DNA of 64,000 nucleotides from CBDIHP01 sp965279195 (GTDB taxonomy: Bacteria > Planctomycetota > Planctomycetia > Isosphaerales > Isosphaeraceae): assembly GCA_965279195.1 (NCBI GenBank), contig CBDIHP010000041.1:62001-126000 (forward strand), written 5' to 3'. The notes under the pieces are model-generated. The model made no database searches. It was not told the DNA's origin and saw only the letters and a program-made list of their open reading frames with translations. Positions 27,244-35,021 of this stretch are shown here, one piece after another (the stretch's first letter is position 1; the number at the start of each line of letters is the position of its first letter). A program made the position numbers and the translations under genes.

Positions 27244-28487
27244 TCGTCGGACCGCGTGGAACGAGGACAAGCAAAGCTTACGGGCGTTGGTCCCCTGGCG
27301 CGCTCCCGGTCTGGAAGTCGAACTCGGCGGTGAAGTGGGTCAATTCGACAATCCTGGTCGGTCGAGTGCGGTCCGTGCGTCCTGCCGGCCTTTCCCATGA
27401 AGTACGTTCCCCATCCGTAACTCACCCCATTCTCCACGCCGCATACCTCCGCTGCACGATTTCCGGATTCATCATGTGAGTCCTCGACTTGCTCGACTCT
27501 TCGCACCAGTTCGCATCGTCCTCGCTTCGTGCCGGGATTGAGGTGCGCCCGAAGAATGCGTCCTGTCTCCCGGATGACGTCGGGGTGATCGTAGCAGAGA
27601 TGGCCGGCCCGCACGATCCGTTCGGTTTCGGCGCCATCAATGTGAGAGCTGCGGTAGGGAACGACGCCGTCCGAGCCGCCACCGGCTTGAGCCGGTCCCA
27701 GGTCCGCAATGATCGAGTGATACGGAAGCTTAGACTTGATCAACAATTCATCCAGGGATTTCAAGAAGGGATCACCGTCGACAAGCTGGTCGATGCTCGT
27801 CGGCCGAGCGTCTCGGGTGGTGGCCGAGGCGAGCACGATCCTCGGATCGCCGCGGCGTTCCAGGTCGCCCGTGCGGAAGAGATGCTTGCCGACCCGTCCC
27901 AGGAAGCCGCCGGCGATCGGGCTTCCCTTGTGTGGCGTGGCGATGAAGACCGCCCGTCGCACCCCGAGGGCGGCATTCCCGGAACGCGATGCGACGATCT
28001 TCGAGACCACCCCACCCAAGCTGTGACCGATGAGTACGACCTGATCAAAGGCCACGTCATCATGGGCCGGGTCGAGTAGGTGGCGGGCCTCCCGCAATGC
28101 CGATTCGAGACGGTCGGCCGAGTCCAGGATTGGGGCTCCCGTCGGATACGTGAAGGTCCAGAACTGGAATCGTGCTTGGATCGAAGCGTCTTGGTTCAGT
28201 GATGCGACCAATGCATCCCAGCTCTCGGGCCGCCCCCACAGGCCATGCACGAGGATCACGGGGATCTTTCCGCGCTGATAGGGTCGGAAGTGGCGGAGTC
28301 CGGCGAAGTCGCCGCGAGCGGTACCGGCACCCAGGGGTCGCTCATGCTTCGAGGCTTCCACGACCGAGGGGGCCTCCCTGTCGATCGAAAATGCCACCGG
28401 AAGTGGTGCCGTGGCGAACGTCACCGCGAGCGCCGTGAGGATCAGGAAAAGCGATAAGAGACGTTGCGTGCGGCTCGTGGTGTTCAT
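26982..28487 (-). CDS. Secreted lipase/esterase-like alpha/beta hydrolase with anomalous C-terminal extension
   Basis: 501 residues from the ATG at 28487. A signal peptide (about 1-35) precedes a PGAP1/lipase-like hydrolase: oxyanion region VILVHGLWGRPESWDALV, nucleophile elbow IGHSLGGVVSKIVA, FIATPHKGSPIA, and a catalytic His in RAGHLCYDHPDVI. Homology should end near ILRAHLNPG (about residue 325). The remaining 170 residues are Arg-rich with no motif, and the last 262 bp run antisense inside the end of the kinase gene. A lost stop or a frameshift near 27520 is the likely cause, so the functional protein is probably about 330 residues. Confidence 0.75.
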   Translation of the reverse strand: MNTTSRTQRLLSLFLILTALAVTFATAPLPVAFSIDREAPSVVEASKHERPLGAGTARGDFAGLRHFRPYQRGKIPVILVHGLWGRPESWDALVASLNQDASIQARFQFWTFTYPTGAPILDSADRLESALREARHLLDPAHDDVAFDQVVLIGHSLGGVVSKIVASRSGNAALGVRRAVFIATPHKGSPIAGGFLGRVGKHLFRTGDLERRGDPRIVLASATTRDARPTSIDQLVDGDPFLKSLDELLIKSKLPYHSIIADLGPAQAGGGSDGVVPYRSSHIDGAETERIVRAGHLCYDHPDVIRETGRILRAHLNPGTKRGRCELVRRVEQVEDSHDESGNRAAEVCGVENGVSYGWGTYFMGKAGRTHGPHSTDQDCRIDPLHRRVRLPDRERARGPTPVSFACPRSTRSDDHGRGVSDGEGTEVTRKSSNRATRGFVAVLIDTRPISRFSARVTFNAGNVSHCTPSVLTEAVIVFPLRSSRRWAEPDVKAGPFVNTS

Positions 28488-28679
28488 GGACCGGGTTCCG
28501 GTGCAAGGGTGAACGGTACTCTCCTGAGACGTCGGGATCTTGAAACGTCTTACTCTTTCGAAGCGAAGAGGCTCGGGGCGGCTCGCTCAAAAGCGGGCAT
28601 CCCCGAGCCTTGTCGGCCTGCGGCCATGAAAATCGGGATTCGAGCCCAGGAGAGAATCAGGGCTCACTTCGAAGTATGA

Positions 28680-29090
28680 TCAAAGAGACGCCTGCGGCTC
28701 GACCGTGCGGAAGAACTGGATCGTGTCCGCGAGCATCTCGAACCGTGTCGCCTTGCCTTCCGTGAAGGTCCAGGTATGGGTGAAGCGAGCCTCGAAGGGC
28801 CGGCCGGTGTCCCGATGACGGCCTGTGTATCGTCCAAGCACGACGACATCGGGTCCGCCATCGATCGCCCTTTCCGGCGTGACCATCAGATCGGTCCAGG
28901 TCGAGAGGAACGGACCGAGGACATTCTCAAGGATGATCGACTTGCCCTGGAACGTACCCCCGGGATGCCCGGGGAACGGCGGCTCGACCCAGACGAGATC
29001 TTCGGCGAAGACCTCCGTTGCGGCGGCCACGTCACCCTGCCGGACTCGCTCGTAAAACCGGGTGACGGCGCTGATGTTCTCGCGACTCAT
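28680..29090 (-). CDS. SnoaL/NTF2-like small protein
   Basis: 136 residues from the ATG at 29090, with a GGAGGAAA ribosome-binding site upstream. It has the NTF2-like fold signature: VTRFYERVRQGDVAAATEVFAEDLVWVEPP at the N-terminus and VVVLGRYTGRHRDTGRPFEARFTHTWTFTEGKATRFE in the C-terminal sheet. Such proteins bind small hydrophobic ligands or act as isomerases/cyclases; no catalytic residues can be assigned here. It stands alone between the lipase-like gene and the IS1595 element. It is the second NTF2-like gene in the accessory block (the other is at 18655). Confidence 0.86.
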   Translation of the reverse strand: MSRENISAVTRFYERVRQGDVAAATEVFAEDLVWVEPPFPGHPGGTFQGKSIILENVLGPFLSTWTDLMVTPERAIDGGPDVVVLGRYTGRHRDTGRPFEARFTHTWTFTEGKATRFEMLADTIQFFRTVEPQASL

Positions 29091-29323
29091 CGATCATTTC
29101 CTCCAAGATTTCGAAGGAGCACGTGTCAAGTCGATTTGCTCTGACCGCCGTCTCCGACCACCGCGGCCGGAGCTGGTGGATCACACTGCATTTTCTGACA
29201 AACAATTAAATTGGCTCAAGGTGGATTCCGGGGTGATGGGGCGTTGGGTCGCCGGATGCGGTAGGATCGGCGGTCTCGGACGACCTTGACCTCCTTCGCG
29301 AACGGGCACGCGAGCCGGGCACC

Positions 29324-30270
29324 ATGGTGAACATCCAGGACCTCTTCGACGACGCCAAGTGCTTCCAGACCGTCCGCGATCTGCGGTGGCCGGACGGCGT
29401 CGCCTGCCCCGCGTGCGGTTCGACCTCGGTCGTCCGGAACGGGCGCGACGACACCCAGCCCGACCGCCAGCGGTACGAGTGCAAGGCCTGCCGCAGGCGC
29501 TTCGACGACCTGACCGACACGGTCTTCGCCGGCCATCATCGGCCGCTGCGCACCTGGATCGCCTGCCTGTATTTCATGGGGCTGAACCTCTCGGGGCTGC
29601 AGATCGCCCGCGAACTCGGCATCGACAAGTCCGACGCCCGCGACATGATCGCGGCCCTCCGCCGGGGCATCGTCGACCGCAGCCCGCCGGAGCGCCTCTC
29701 GGGCGAGGTCGAATGCGACGAAGTCTATGTCGTGGCGGGACATAAGGGCCACCCCGAGGCCGTCGAAAAAAAGGCCGGCCCGGGCGGCGACGGCGCCTGA
29801 AAGGGGCCCCGGGCCGTGGGACGCTCGAGAAGGAGAAGCCGCCGATCTTCGGCATGCTCCAGCGCGGCGGCCGGGTCGTGATCCGGATGCTGGCGGACGT
29901 CAGGCAGGCGACGATCCGCCCCCTGATCGAGGCGACGATCGCCCCGGGTTCGCTCGTCCACACCGACGAGTACGACATCTACAGTCGGCTGGAGGAGTGG
30001 GGATATCGGCACAAGACGGTCTGCCACGGGAAGGGCGAGTACGCCCGCGACGAGGACGGCGACGGGTTCCACGAGGTCCACGTCAACACCATGGAAGGCT
30101 TCTGGTCGCTGTTGCGGAGCTGGCTGCGCCCCCACCGCGGAATCTCCCAGGAATCGCTGACGCTGTACCTGGCGTTCTTCCAGTTCGTCCACAACGTCCG
30201 AGCCCGCGGGAGGGCCTTGCTCGGGGCACTCATCACTCAACTGGTGGCATCACCCCGGAATCCATCTTGA
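29324..30270 (+). CDS. IS1595-family transposase expressed by -1 frameshifting
   Basis: The first frame (29324 to the stop at 29800) encodes an N-terminal zinc ribbon (CPACGSTSVVRNG ... YECKACRRRF), the helix-turn-helix (LSGLQIARELGIDKSDARDM) and the first catalytic Asp in GEVECDEVYVVAGHKGHP. At 29766-29773 there is a canonical slippery heptamer, A_AAA_AAG. The -1 frame continues FGMLQRGGRVVIRMLADVRQ, then VHTDEYDIYSRLEEWGYRHKTVCHG and NTMEGFWSLLRSWLRPHRGIS, which supply the second Asp and the Glu/His of the ISXO2-like DDE core, and ends at 30270. Both halves are intact, so the fusion protein of about 315 residues is probably made at a set ratio to the truncated product. Confidence 0.93.
29766..29815 (+). 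promoter_or_regulatory. Programmed -1 frameshift signal (slippery site plus hairpin)
   Basis: The codons of the first frame read gaA AAA AAG, so A_AAA_AAG (29767-29773) is correctly phased for tandem -1 slippage. The arms GGCCCGGG (29777-29784) and CCCGGGCC (29808-29815) form a perfect 8-bp stem 3 nt downstream, and inner GC-rich pairing can extend it. The zero-frame stop lies in the loop region (29798-29800). Confidence 0.85.
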
Positions 30271-30318
30271 GCCTTAAAATTTTCCAACATATTTATATTC
30301 AAGATTGAGAACGACGGA

Positions 30319-30834
30319 TCAGTCTCCCATGCGTCGGGAGAAGTAGGCGATCGGCAGCCCGACGAAGATCGCGTGACCGATCACACCGTTGAGGACCAAG
30401 GGAAGGGTCAAGGCCGGACCGTCCACCGCTGAGATAGGGAGGACCAGGAAATTCATGAAGATCCACACCCAGACGCCGTAAAGCAGGCCGGCCGCGACCC
30501 ACTGCGATCGCAAGGCTCGGACTTTCGTGGCGGCGAACGCGTAGACCGCCGCGGCCGCGAAGGCGATGATAAAGTGGAAGACGGTTCCGATCGCCGCCGC
30601 GACCAGGCCCCCTTCATACGCGACTTTGCCCAGTGCCCCGCTCGCGATGTACTGGAGCACCTGGACCGGATTCAGGCCGAGCAGGCCGTAATACGCCACG
30701 ACCCCGTCAAGGGCATCGAGGACACCGCTCACCAGGCCTCCGTAAGCCACCGCTTTGAGGAGTGATTCTCGCCCGATCACCGAAACACCTTCGAATCCGG
30801 AAGGAGACCCATGTTCAGAATTTCGATGCGACAT
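30319..30834 (-). CDS. Four-helix integral membrane protein, unknown function
   Basis: 171 residues. After a polar N-terminus of about 25 residues there are four hydrophobic helices, in AVAYGGLVSGVLDALDGVVAYY, GTVFHFIIAFAAAAVYAFAA, GLLYGVWVWIFMNFLVLPIS and GVIGHAIFVGLPIAYF, joined by short loops. I do not recognise the family with certainty; it resembles small membrane proteins annotated as DUF1440/YagU-like, but no diagnostic motif supports that. The ATG at 30834 has the neighbouring sequence expected for a start but no strong Shine-Dalgarno. It lies 46 bp from the right end of the IS1595 element. Confidence 0.65.
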   Translation of the reverse strand: MSHRNSEHGSPSGFEGVSVIGRESLLKAVAYGGLVSGVLDALDGVVAYYGLLGLNPVQVLQYIASGALGKVAYEGGLVAAAIGTVFHFIIAFAAAAVYAFAATKVRALRSQWVAAGLLYGVWVWIFMNFLVLPISAVDGPALTLPLVLNGVIGHAIFVGLPIAYFSRRMGD

Positions 30835-31085
30835 GACAGACGTTCCTTTCCTTGAATGTTGTCCAGCGACTTGGCCTGGGGGACCCTGATAGTTCCCCAG
30901 ACCGATCGGCTAGGGCTCGCTTTCGCGGCGCGGTCTGGAACTCTGCCGATCGGCTTGCCCGCAGGCTCATTCGCGAGTGCCCGGGATTGAGCGGGCGTAA
31001 TTCTTTGAAGGGCCCGCCTTCTCGCCCGTGGCCATTGCGTCCCAGGTGAGACGCAACAAGGGCGTGCTCTCTTACGAGTCCGTCG

Positions 31086-31127
31086 AAAAAAATCGGACCT
31101 CCGCCGAGCTAGGTCGGCGGAGGTCCG
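31086..31127 (-). terminator. Rho-independent terminator downstream of the DUF4383 gene
   Basis: On the minus strand a perfect 14-bp stem (31114-31127 pairing with 31094-31107, loop of six) is followed by seven T (31086-31092). This is a textbook intrinsic terminator 88 bp after the stop of the DUF4383 gene. The rest of the gap up to the membrane protein (30835-31085) shows no gene. Confidence 0.9.
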
Positions 31128-31215
31128 GGCATGAGAGAAGCGTCGGTTGGCCCGGCATCTCAGCACGCCGAGGCCCGGGCCAACCGATGATTCACAAGTG
31201 GATTTTGACAAATCT

Positions 31216-31632
31216 TCAGTACGCTGCAACGTGTGTCTGAGGTTCGTTGCTGTGAATTTGATCGTGGACCAGCCAGCCAGCGAGTCCGACGAGCGCCCCG
31301 AGGGCGATGCGGAGGAAGTTGTCCGGGGTGTTGAGATGGATCAGGCCCAGCAAATTTCCGTCCCCGTTGGTGCCGGTCACGGTGAACCCGAGCAGGCCGA
31401 TCGAGGCGTAAATTGGCCCGAACGCGATCATGAAGATTGCGGACGGCTTGCGACCGAGCAGGGCGACGGCCGTCAGGCCGATGGCCTTGAGGATGTGGAA
31501 CATGTTGTGGGCCCAGTTCGCGGCGAAAACGCCGTGATGTCCAACCATCGGGTTCGGGATGAATCCGATGAGGCCGGCCCCATAGAACGAGACGGCGAAA
31601 CCGGCAGCCAGGCGGGTGGCGGAGACGTTCAT
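31216..31632 (-). CDS. DUF4383 family membrane protein
   Basis: 138 residues with four hydrophobic segments. The spacing and motifs fit DUF4383: ANWAHNMFHILKAIGLTAVALLGRKPSAIFMIAFGPIYASIGLLGF, then LLGLIHLNTPDNFLRIALGALVGLAGWLVH. The conserved HN...H and LNTPDNFLR motifs are visible. The function of the family is unknown; it is frequent in accessory stress clusters of soil bacteria. It is followed by a strong intrinsic terminator. The AhpD-like gene lies upstream on the same strand with an 89-bp gap. Confidence 0.85.
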   Translation of the reverse strand: MNVSATRLAAGFAVSFYGAGLIGFIPNPMVGHHGVFAANWAHNMFHILKAIGLTAVALLGRKPSAIFMIAFGPIYASIGLLGFTVTGTNGDGNLLGLIHLNTPDNFLRIALGALVGLAGWLVHDQIHSNEPQTHVAAY

Positions 31633-31721
31633 GGGAAGAGGTCCTGAAAAAGTCTACAAGCCTGGTAGGAAAGGACTCGGGTTCGAAACGGGCCCGAGGG
31701 ATCCATGACATACGTACACGA

Positions 31722-32270
31722 TCACGATTCAAGTTTCGGAGCGGCGGGGAAGTCGATGTCGACCTTCGTGGCGATCGCGAAGTAGTTAGTGAAAATCTTG
31801 AGGGCCACGGCGGCGATGACGTCGGCCAGTTCCGCATCCGAGAGGCCCGCCAAACGAGCGGTGGCGAAGTCGGTGTCGTCCAATCGGCCGTGACGTTCGA
31901 CGATGGCCGAGGCAAATGCCAGGATCGCCGAGGTTTTCGGATCCTCGGAACGGCCCCGGCGGGCCTCCGCAATCTGCTCGTCACTGAGCCGAAGATTCTT
32001 CGCGAGCAGGGTGTGGGCGGCCAGGCAGTAATCGCAGCCGTTTTCCTGCGACACCACCAGATCGATCTGCTCGCGGACCGTGGCGGGGATGACGCTGCCG
32101 GCCAGGGCCTGCGAACCGGACAGGAAGAACTGCAGAGCGGCGGGTGACTGAGCAAATGTCTTCATCAGGTTGGGGACCATCCCGAGCTTCGAGGCGATGC
32201 CGTCGAGAAGCTCTCGGGTCTTGCCGGTCGAGGCCTGGTGATCGACGGGCTGAATGCGGGGCATGTTCAA
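31722..32270 (-). CDS. Carboxymuconolactone decarboxylase / AhpD-like peroxidase
   Basis: 182 residues with an AAGGA ribosome-binding site 13 bp before the ATG at 32270. The redox centre Cys-x-x-Cys is in NGCDYCLAAHT, followed by the His of the AhpD-type relay, all in the expected helix (VREQIDLVVSQENGCDYC). A subfamily of these proteins acts as alkyl-hydroperoxidase or disulfide reductase; without the partner AhpC the exact substrate is open. Both redox positions are encoded by Cys codons, so it is not a selenoprotein despite the nearby selC. It is divergent from the ECF sigma gene across 123 bp. Confidence 0.9.
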   Translation of the reverse strand: MNMPRIQPVDHQASTGKTRELLDGIASKLGMVPNLMKTFAQSPAALQFFLSGSQALAGSVIPATVREQIDLVVSQENGCDYCLAAHTLLAKNLRLSDEQIAEARRGRSEDPKTSAILAFASAIVERHGRLDDTDFATARLAGLSDAELADVIAAVALKIFTNYFAIATKVDIDFPAAPKLES

Positions 32271-32393
32271 ATCCTTCTTCTTGGGTTAAGCTCGTCCCGG
32301 GGCGATTCGTGTGGCCCGGTTTCACACGATTTGATGCGCCCTCAAGACGGACTCTTACGGCCGGAAAGAAAATAGTTCGAGGAGCGGCTCGCC

Positions 32394-33005
32394 TTGACCG
32401 ATCGATCGAACGACGATTGGATGAATCAGCTCGTGCAGAGCGGGCCGGTCGGGGATGTGTCGGTGCGAGACCTCCGGGAGCTTCTGAGACGCGGGCTTGG
32501 CAAGGCATTACGGCAGCATCCGGGAGCCGATGACGCGTTCCTCGAAGACATCACCCAGGAGGCCGTGCTCAAAGTACTCGTCGGGCTCTCCGGGTTCCGA
32601 GGAGAGAGCAAGTTCACGACCTGGGCGATCACGGTCGGCGTGAGAGTCGCGTTCAGCGAACTCCGCCGCGCGCGCTGGCGCGACGTCTCGCTCGACTACC
32701 TGAACGAAGCAGGGACCGACCCGAGTCCCGCCGTCGCATCCCACTCGTCCGCGCAGGTCGAGAGGGACGAGATGATCGCTTCGATGCATCGCGTCATGGA
32801 AAGCGACCTGACCGAGCGTCAGCGGTTCCTGCTCGTGGCCGAGTTGAACGGGGTTCCCCAGGTCGAGTTGTGCGCGAGGCTGGGACTGAACCGGAACGCG
32901 CTCTACAAACTTGGGCACGATGCTCGTCGGAAGCTGAAGCAGGGCCTACTCGCCGCGGGTATCACGGAGAACGACGTAAGAGACGTCTTCGCCATCACAT
33001 CGTAA
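32394..33005 (+). CDS. ECF-type RNA polymerase sigma factor
   Basis: 203 residues from a TTG at 32394, supported by GGAG 9-10 bp upstream; the ATG at 32421 is an alternative. Region 2 is seen in DAFLEDITQEAVLKVLVGLSGFRGESKFTTWAITVGVRVAFSELRRARWRDVSLD, with the DITQE and F-x-TWA motifs. Region 4 is seen in SDLTERQRFLLVAELNGVPQVELCARLGLNRNALYKLGHDARRKLK. It directs transcription of an extracytoplasmic-stress regulon. The small zinc-finger gene 46 bp downstream is the likely anti-sigma factor. It is divergent from the AhpD-like gene, whose promoter it may use. Confidence 0.94.
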   Translation: MTDRSNDDWMNQLVQSGPVGDVSVRDLRELLRRGLGKALRQHPGADDAFLEDITQEAVLKVLVGLSGFRGESKFTTWAITVGVRVAFSELRRARWRDVSLDYLNEAGTDPSPAVASHSSAQVERDEMIASMHRVMESDLTERQRFLLVAELNGVPQVELCARLGLNRNALYKLGHDARRKLKQGLLAAGITENDVRDVFAITS

Positions 33006-33051
33006 ATGCGTGGTGCGAAGACTCTCCGTCCGAGTTGTGGGGACAAAGGCG

Positions 33052-33285
33052 ATGAAGCTCGACCCGAAACAATACCAGGATCTCGCCCGGTTCCTGATCA
33101 AGACGCGGCCGGAAGAGATGACCTGCGACGAGTGGCTCGAACACGTCGGCGAATACGCCGAACACGTTCTCGCTGGCAGGGCTGCCCCATCATCCCTCGT
33201 CGAGGTCGAGCGGCACATCGATCTCTGCCCCGAGTGCGCCGAGGAATTCTGCGCGATTCTCGCCGCGATGCGCGACGAAATCTAA
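33052..33285 (+). CDS. Small zinc-finger protein, putative soluble anti-sigma factor
   Basis: 77 residues from the ATG at 33052; a start 42 bp upstream is possible but lacks homology. It holds MTCDEWLEHVGEYAEHVLAG, then VERHIDLCPECAEEF, which is the His-x3-Cys-x2-Cys signature of ZAS anti-sigma factors. There is no membrane helix, so it would be a cytoplasmic anti-sigma factor, of the kind that senses redox state through zinc loss (as RsrA/ChrR do). That redox role is inference, but it fits the neighbouring oxidative-stress genes. It follows the sigma factor gene by 46 bp. Confidence 0.82.
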   Translation: MKLDPKQYQDLARFLIKTRPEEMTCDEWLEHVGEYAEHVLAGRAAPSSLVEVERHIDLCPECAEEFCAILAAMRDEI

Positions 33286-33341
33286 CCAGAAATCCGCACC
33301 GGCCATCATAAACGCTTGCGAACACATATAAACGAATACTA

Positions 33342-33383
33342 CCCGATCGACCCGGGACTTTGTCGAGTCCCGGGTCGATCGGG
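33342..33383. terminator. Perfect 18-bp hairpin between convergent genes
   Basis: The arms 33342-33359 and 33366-33383 are exact reverse complements (CCCGATCGACCCGGGACT and its complement) with a 6-base loop. The hairpin separates the anti-sigma gene from the convergent DUF417 gene and can stop transcription from both sides. There is no long T-run on either side. Confidence 0.8.
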
Positions 33384-33403
33384 GGGTAGGAGGAGCTCCG
33401 ACT

Positions 33404-33898
33404 TCAACGAGCCCTCGCCTCCCAGGCCTCGCCGAAGCTCCACAACGCCGCGCCCAGCAGCACGACGTCCTTGATCAGGAACTGGCCGGGGATCGCGGAA
33501 AGCGCGGGGAAGCCGCCCAGACTCGGTTCCCAGACGCCCGGTGTGGTAATCAGAAAGCTCAGGGTCGAGAGGAACATTCCGACCGCCAACGCGCTCCCGG
33601 CGGCCGACAATCGCGGCCAGATCGGCCGCGAGGCGATCGCCAACGCGATCGCCACTTCCACGACTCCCAGAACGGCGGAGAATCGCTCGACGCTCAGCCA
33701 GCCGTAAGCCCAGCCCATCAGCGGGCTGTTCGCGACGAACGGCTGAATCCCCTCGGCCTCATACTTCGTGAACTTCATCAAGCCGATCCATCCCACGACA
33801 ATCGCCAGCCCATATCGGATCAGGACACGACCGGCGACCTCAACCCTCGCCCCGCTCCATGAGCCACCAAATCTCCGATTCTGCCTCATCGTCGTCAT
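33404..33898 (-). CDS. DUF417 family membrane protein (YkgB/RclC-like)
   Basis: 164 residues with four hydrophobic helices. Family signatures visible: YGLAIVVGWIGLMKFTKYEAEGIQPFVANSPLMGW, then RFSAVLGVVEVAIALAIASRP, and LSFLITTPGVWEPSLGGFPALSAIPGQFLIKDVVLLGAALW. The E. coli member YkgB/RclC belongs to the reactive-chlorine resistance operon; its molecular role is not known. In this window it shares an accessory block with msrP/msrQ, which repair the same type of damage. The first ATG at 33898 is used; an in-frame ATG at codon 4 is also possible. Confidence 0.9.
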   Translation of the reverse strand: MTTMRQNRRFGGSWSGARVEVAGRVLIRYGLAIVVGWIGLMKFTKYEAEGIQPFVANSPLMGWAYGWLSVERFSAVLGVVEVAIALAIASRPIWPRLSAAGSALAVGMFLSTLSFLITTPGVWEPSLGGFPALSAIPGQFLIKDVVLLGAALWSFGEAWEARAR

Positions 33899-34255
33899 CG
33901 CTCGCTCCCTGGCTGACTTGAGTTCCGTCTGTCTGTGCGCGGGATGCCGTGTCTCGCGACCACGCCTTTAGACGTTATCGGGTGAGCCGACCTTACGTCC
34001 TCGTCGGCTGGGGGCGGCGAGGAGTCTGGATGCGGGTCAGATGGAACTCCGATTGAGGCTGGTTCGCGTGATCTTCTGCTCTGTCCGATCTTTGGGCTAA
34101 CCCTGATGCTCCGAGCCGGGCGGAGGGAGCTGCACCAGCAGATTCTCTGGCAGATCGTGGCATACAGTACGGAATCGTTCAATTGCGCGAATAAATTGGC
34201 GGATTAAAATATCACACTATGCTTACATGGTACACTTTCCGAGACTTCCTTCAGT
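33899..34255. other. Intergenic region, no gene recognised
   Basis: A 357-bp gap between the DUF417 start and the transposase remnant. The right part (about 34185-34250) is clearly AT-rich compared with the rest of the window and may be the decayed outer end of the insertion sequence to which the remnant belonged. No coding or RNA gene was recognised. Confidence 0.45.
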
Positions 34256-34690
34256 CTACGCGGCGAGGCTGAGCAGGCGGTCGGCCGTGGCCTGAATTTC
34301 TGCCTCGGTCACCCCGGGGCGTAGGCCCGCACGAATATCCTCGCCCAGCAGCTCACGCCGCCACGCGCGACGCTTGTCCGCGTGGCTCGGGCGGCGCGAC
34401 GCCTTATCCCACGGCGAGGCCGAGCGGTCCACCAACTCCTCCTCCTTCCGAGCCCAGGCCCACGCCTCGGTCATCGCGTAGGTCCACAGGCAGATGTGGA
34501 ACGCCCCCACATTCACATGCAAGAACCGCACCTGCTGCTGGCCCGCTCTCACCACCTCCTTCACGTCGCGTAAGGTGATCTCCAGGCTGAAGCGATCGGC
34601 CACCGCCCCCAGGATGTCGGCCACGCTCGCCGAGGTATCGGTGCAGAAGATCGAGCGCGGCGGCGAGCCGGGCGAACCACTGGCACGGCA
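34256..34690 (-). pseudogene. Transposase C-terminal remnant (DDE, IS701/IS4-like)
   Basis: The last 130 codons read FCTDTSASVADILGAVADRFSLEITLRDVKEVV, then VGAFHICLWTYAMTEAWAW and SPWDKASRRPSHADKRRAWRRELLGEDI. This matches the C-terminal third of planctomycete DDE transposases, with the third catalytic acid in the SLEITLRDVKE helix. The N-terminal two thirds, with the first catalytic residues, are absent; upstream codons show no homology, and about 180 bp further on lies the tRNA-Leu gene. It is a broken remnant, probably of an insertion at or near the tRNA. Confidence 0.78.
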
Positions 34691-34869
34691 CGGAGGCCGG
34701 ATGCGAGTATGTCTTAGCTGGCTCCGTCCGGGGTGACCGGCAGGTGTGGTAACCGCCATCATCCCGGACGGGCCGGCATTCGTCTATGTTCCACGCCTGA
34801 GCGGTTCAAGCCGGGGAAATCCCGGAAAGTACAGTTGATAACCCTATCCCGGAATCGCCATAAATCTAG

Positions 34870-34954
34870 TACCGGCGGTGGGATTCGAACCCACATTCGG
34901 GTAACCCCGAGGAGGATTTTAAGTCCTCTGCGTCTGCCATTTCGCCACGCCGGC
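34870..34954 (-). tRNA. tRNA-Leu (anticodon UAA)
   Basis: On the minus strand the gene reads GCCGGCGTGGCGAAATGGCA at its 5' end. The anticodon stem GAGGA/TCCTC encloses CTTAAAA, giving anticodon UAA. A class II variable arm (CTCGGGGTTACCCGA) and the T arm GTGGG-TTCGAAT-CCCAC follow. The acceptor GCCGGCG pairs with CGCCGGT (closing G-U). CCA is not encoded. Length is 85 nt. It marks the right edge of the accessory block. Confidence 0.97.
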
Positions 34955-35021
34955 GGCCTTGAGATCGCTCTAGCTACGAATTGACCCGCCGAGCGTGACA
35001 CGGGGAACTGTTTGGTCACGC

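Larger units (their letters stand above)
29213..30273 (+). mobile_element. Complete IS1595-family (ISXO2-like) insertion sequence
   Basis: Terminal inverted repeats of 26 bp with a single mismatch occupy 29213-29238 and 30248-30273 (GGCTCAAG, then G or A, then TGGATTCCGGGGTGATG). The 8-bp flanks are both A/T-only: ATTAAATT on the left and TTAAAATT on the right, similar but not identical, as expected for an old target duplication at an AT-rich site. The element is 1061 bp and encodes one transposase through a -1 frameshift. Confidence 0.92.

Noticed and set aside
31722..32270. The AhpD-like protein as a selenoprotein
   Set aside because: Both positions of its CxxC centre are Cys codons and no in-frame UGA precedes the stop.
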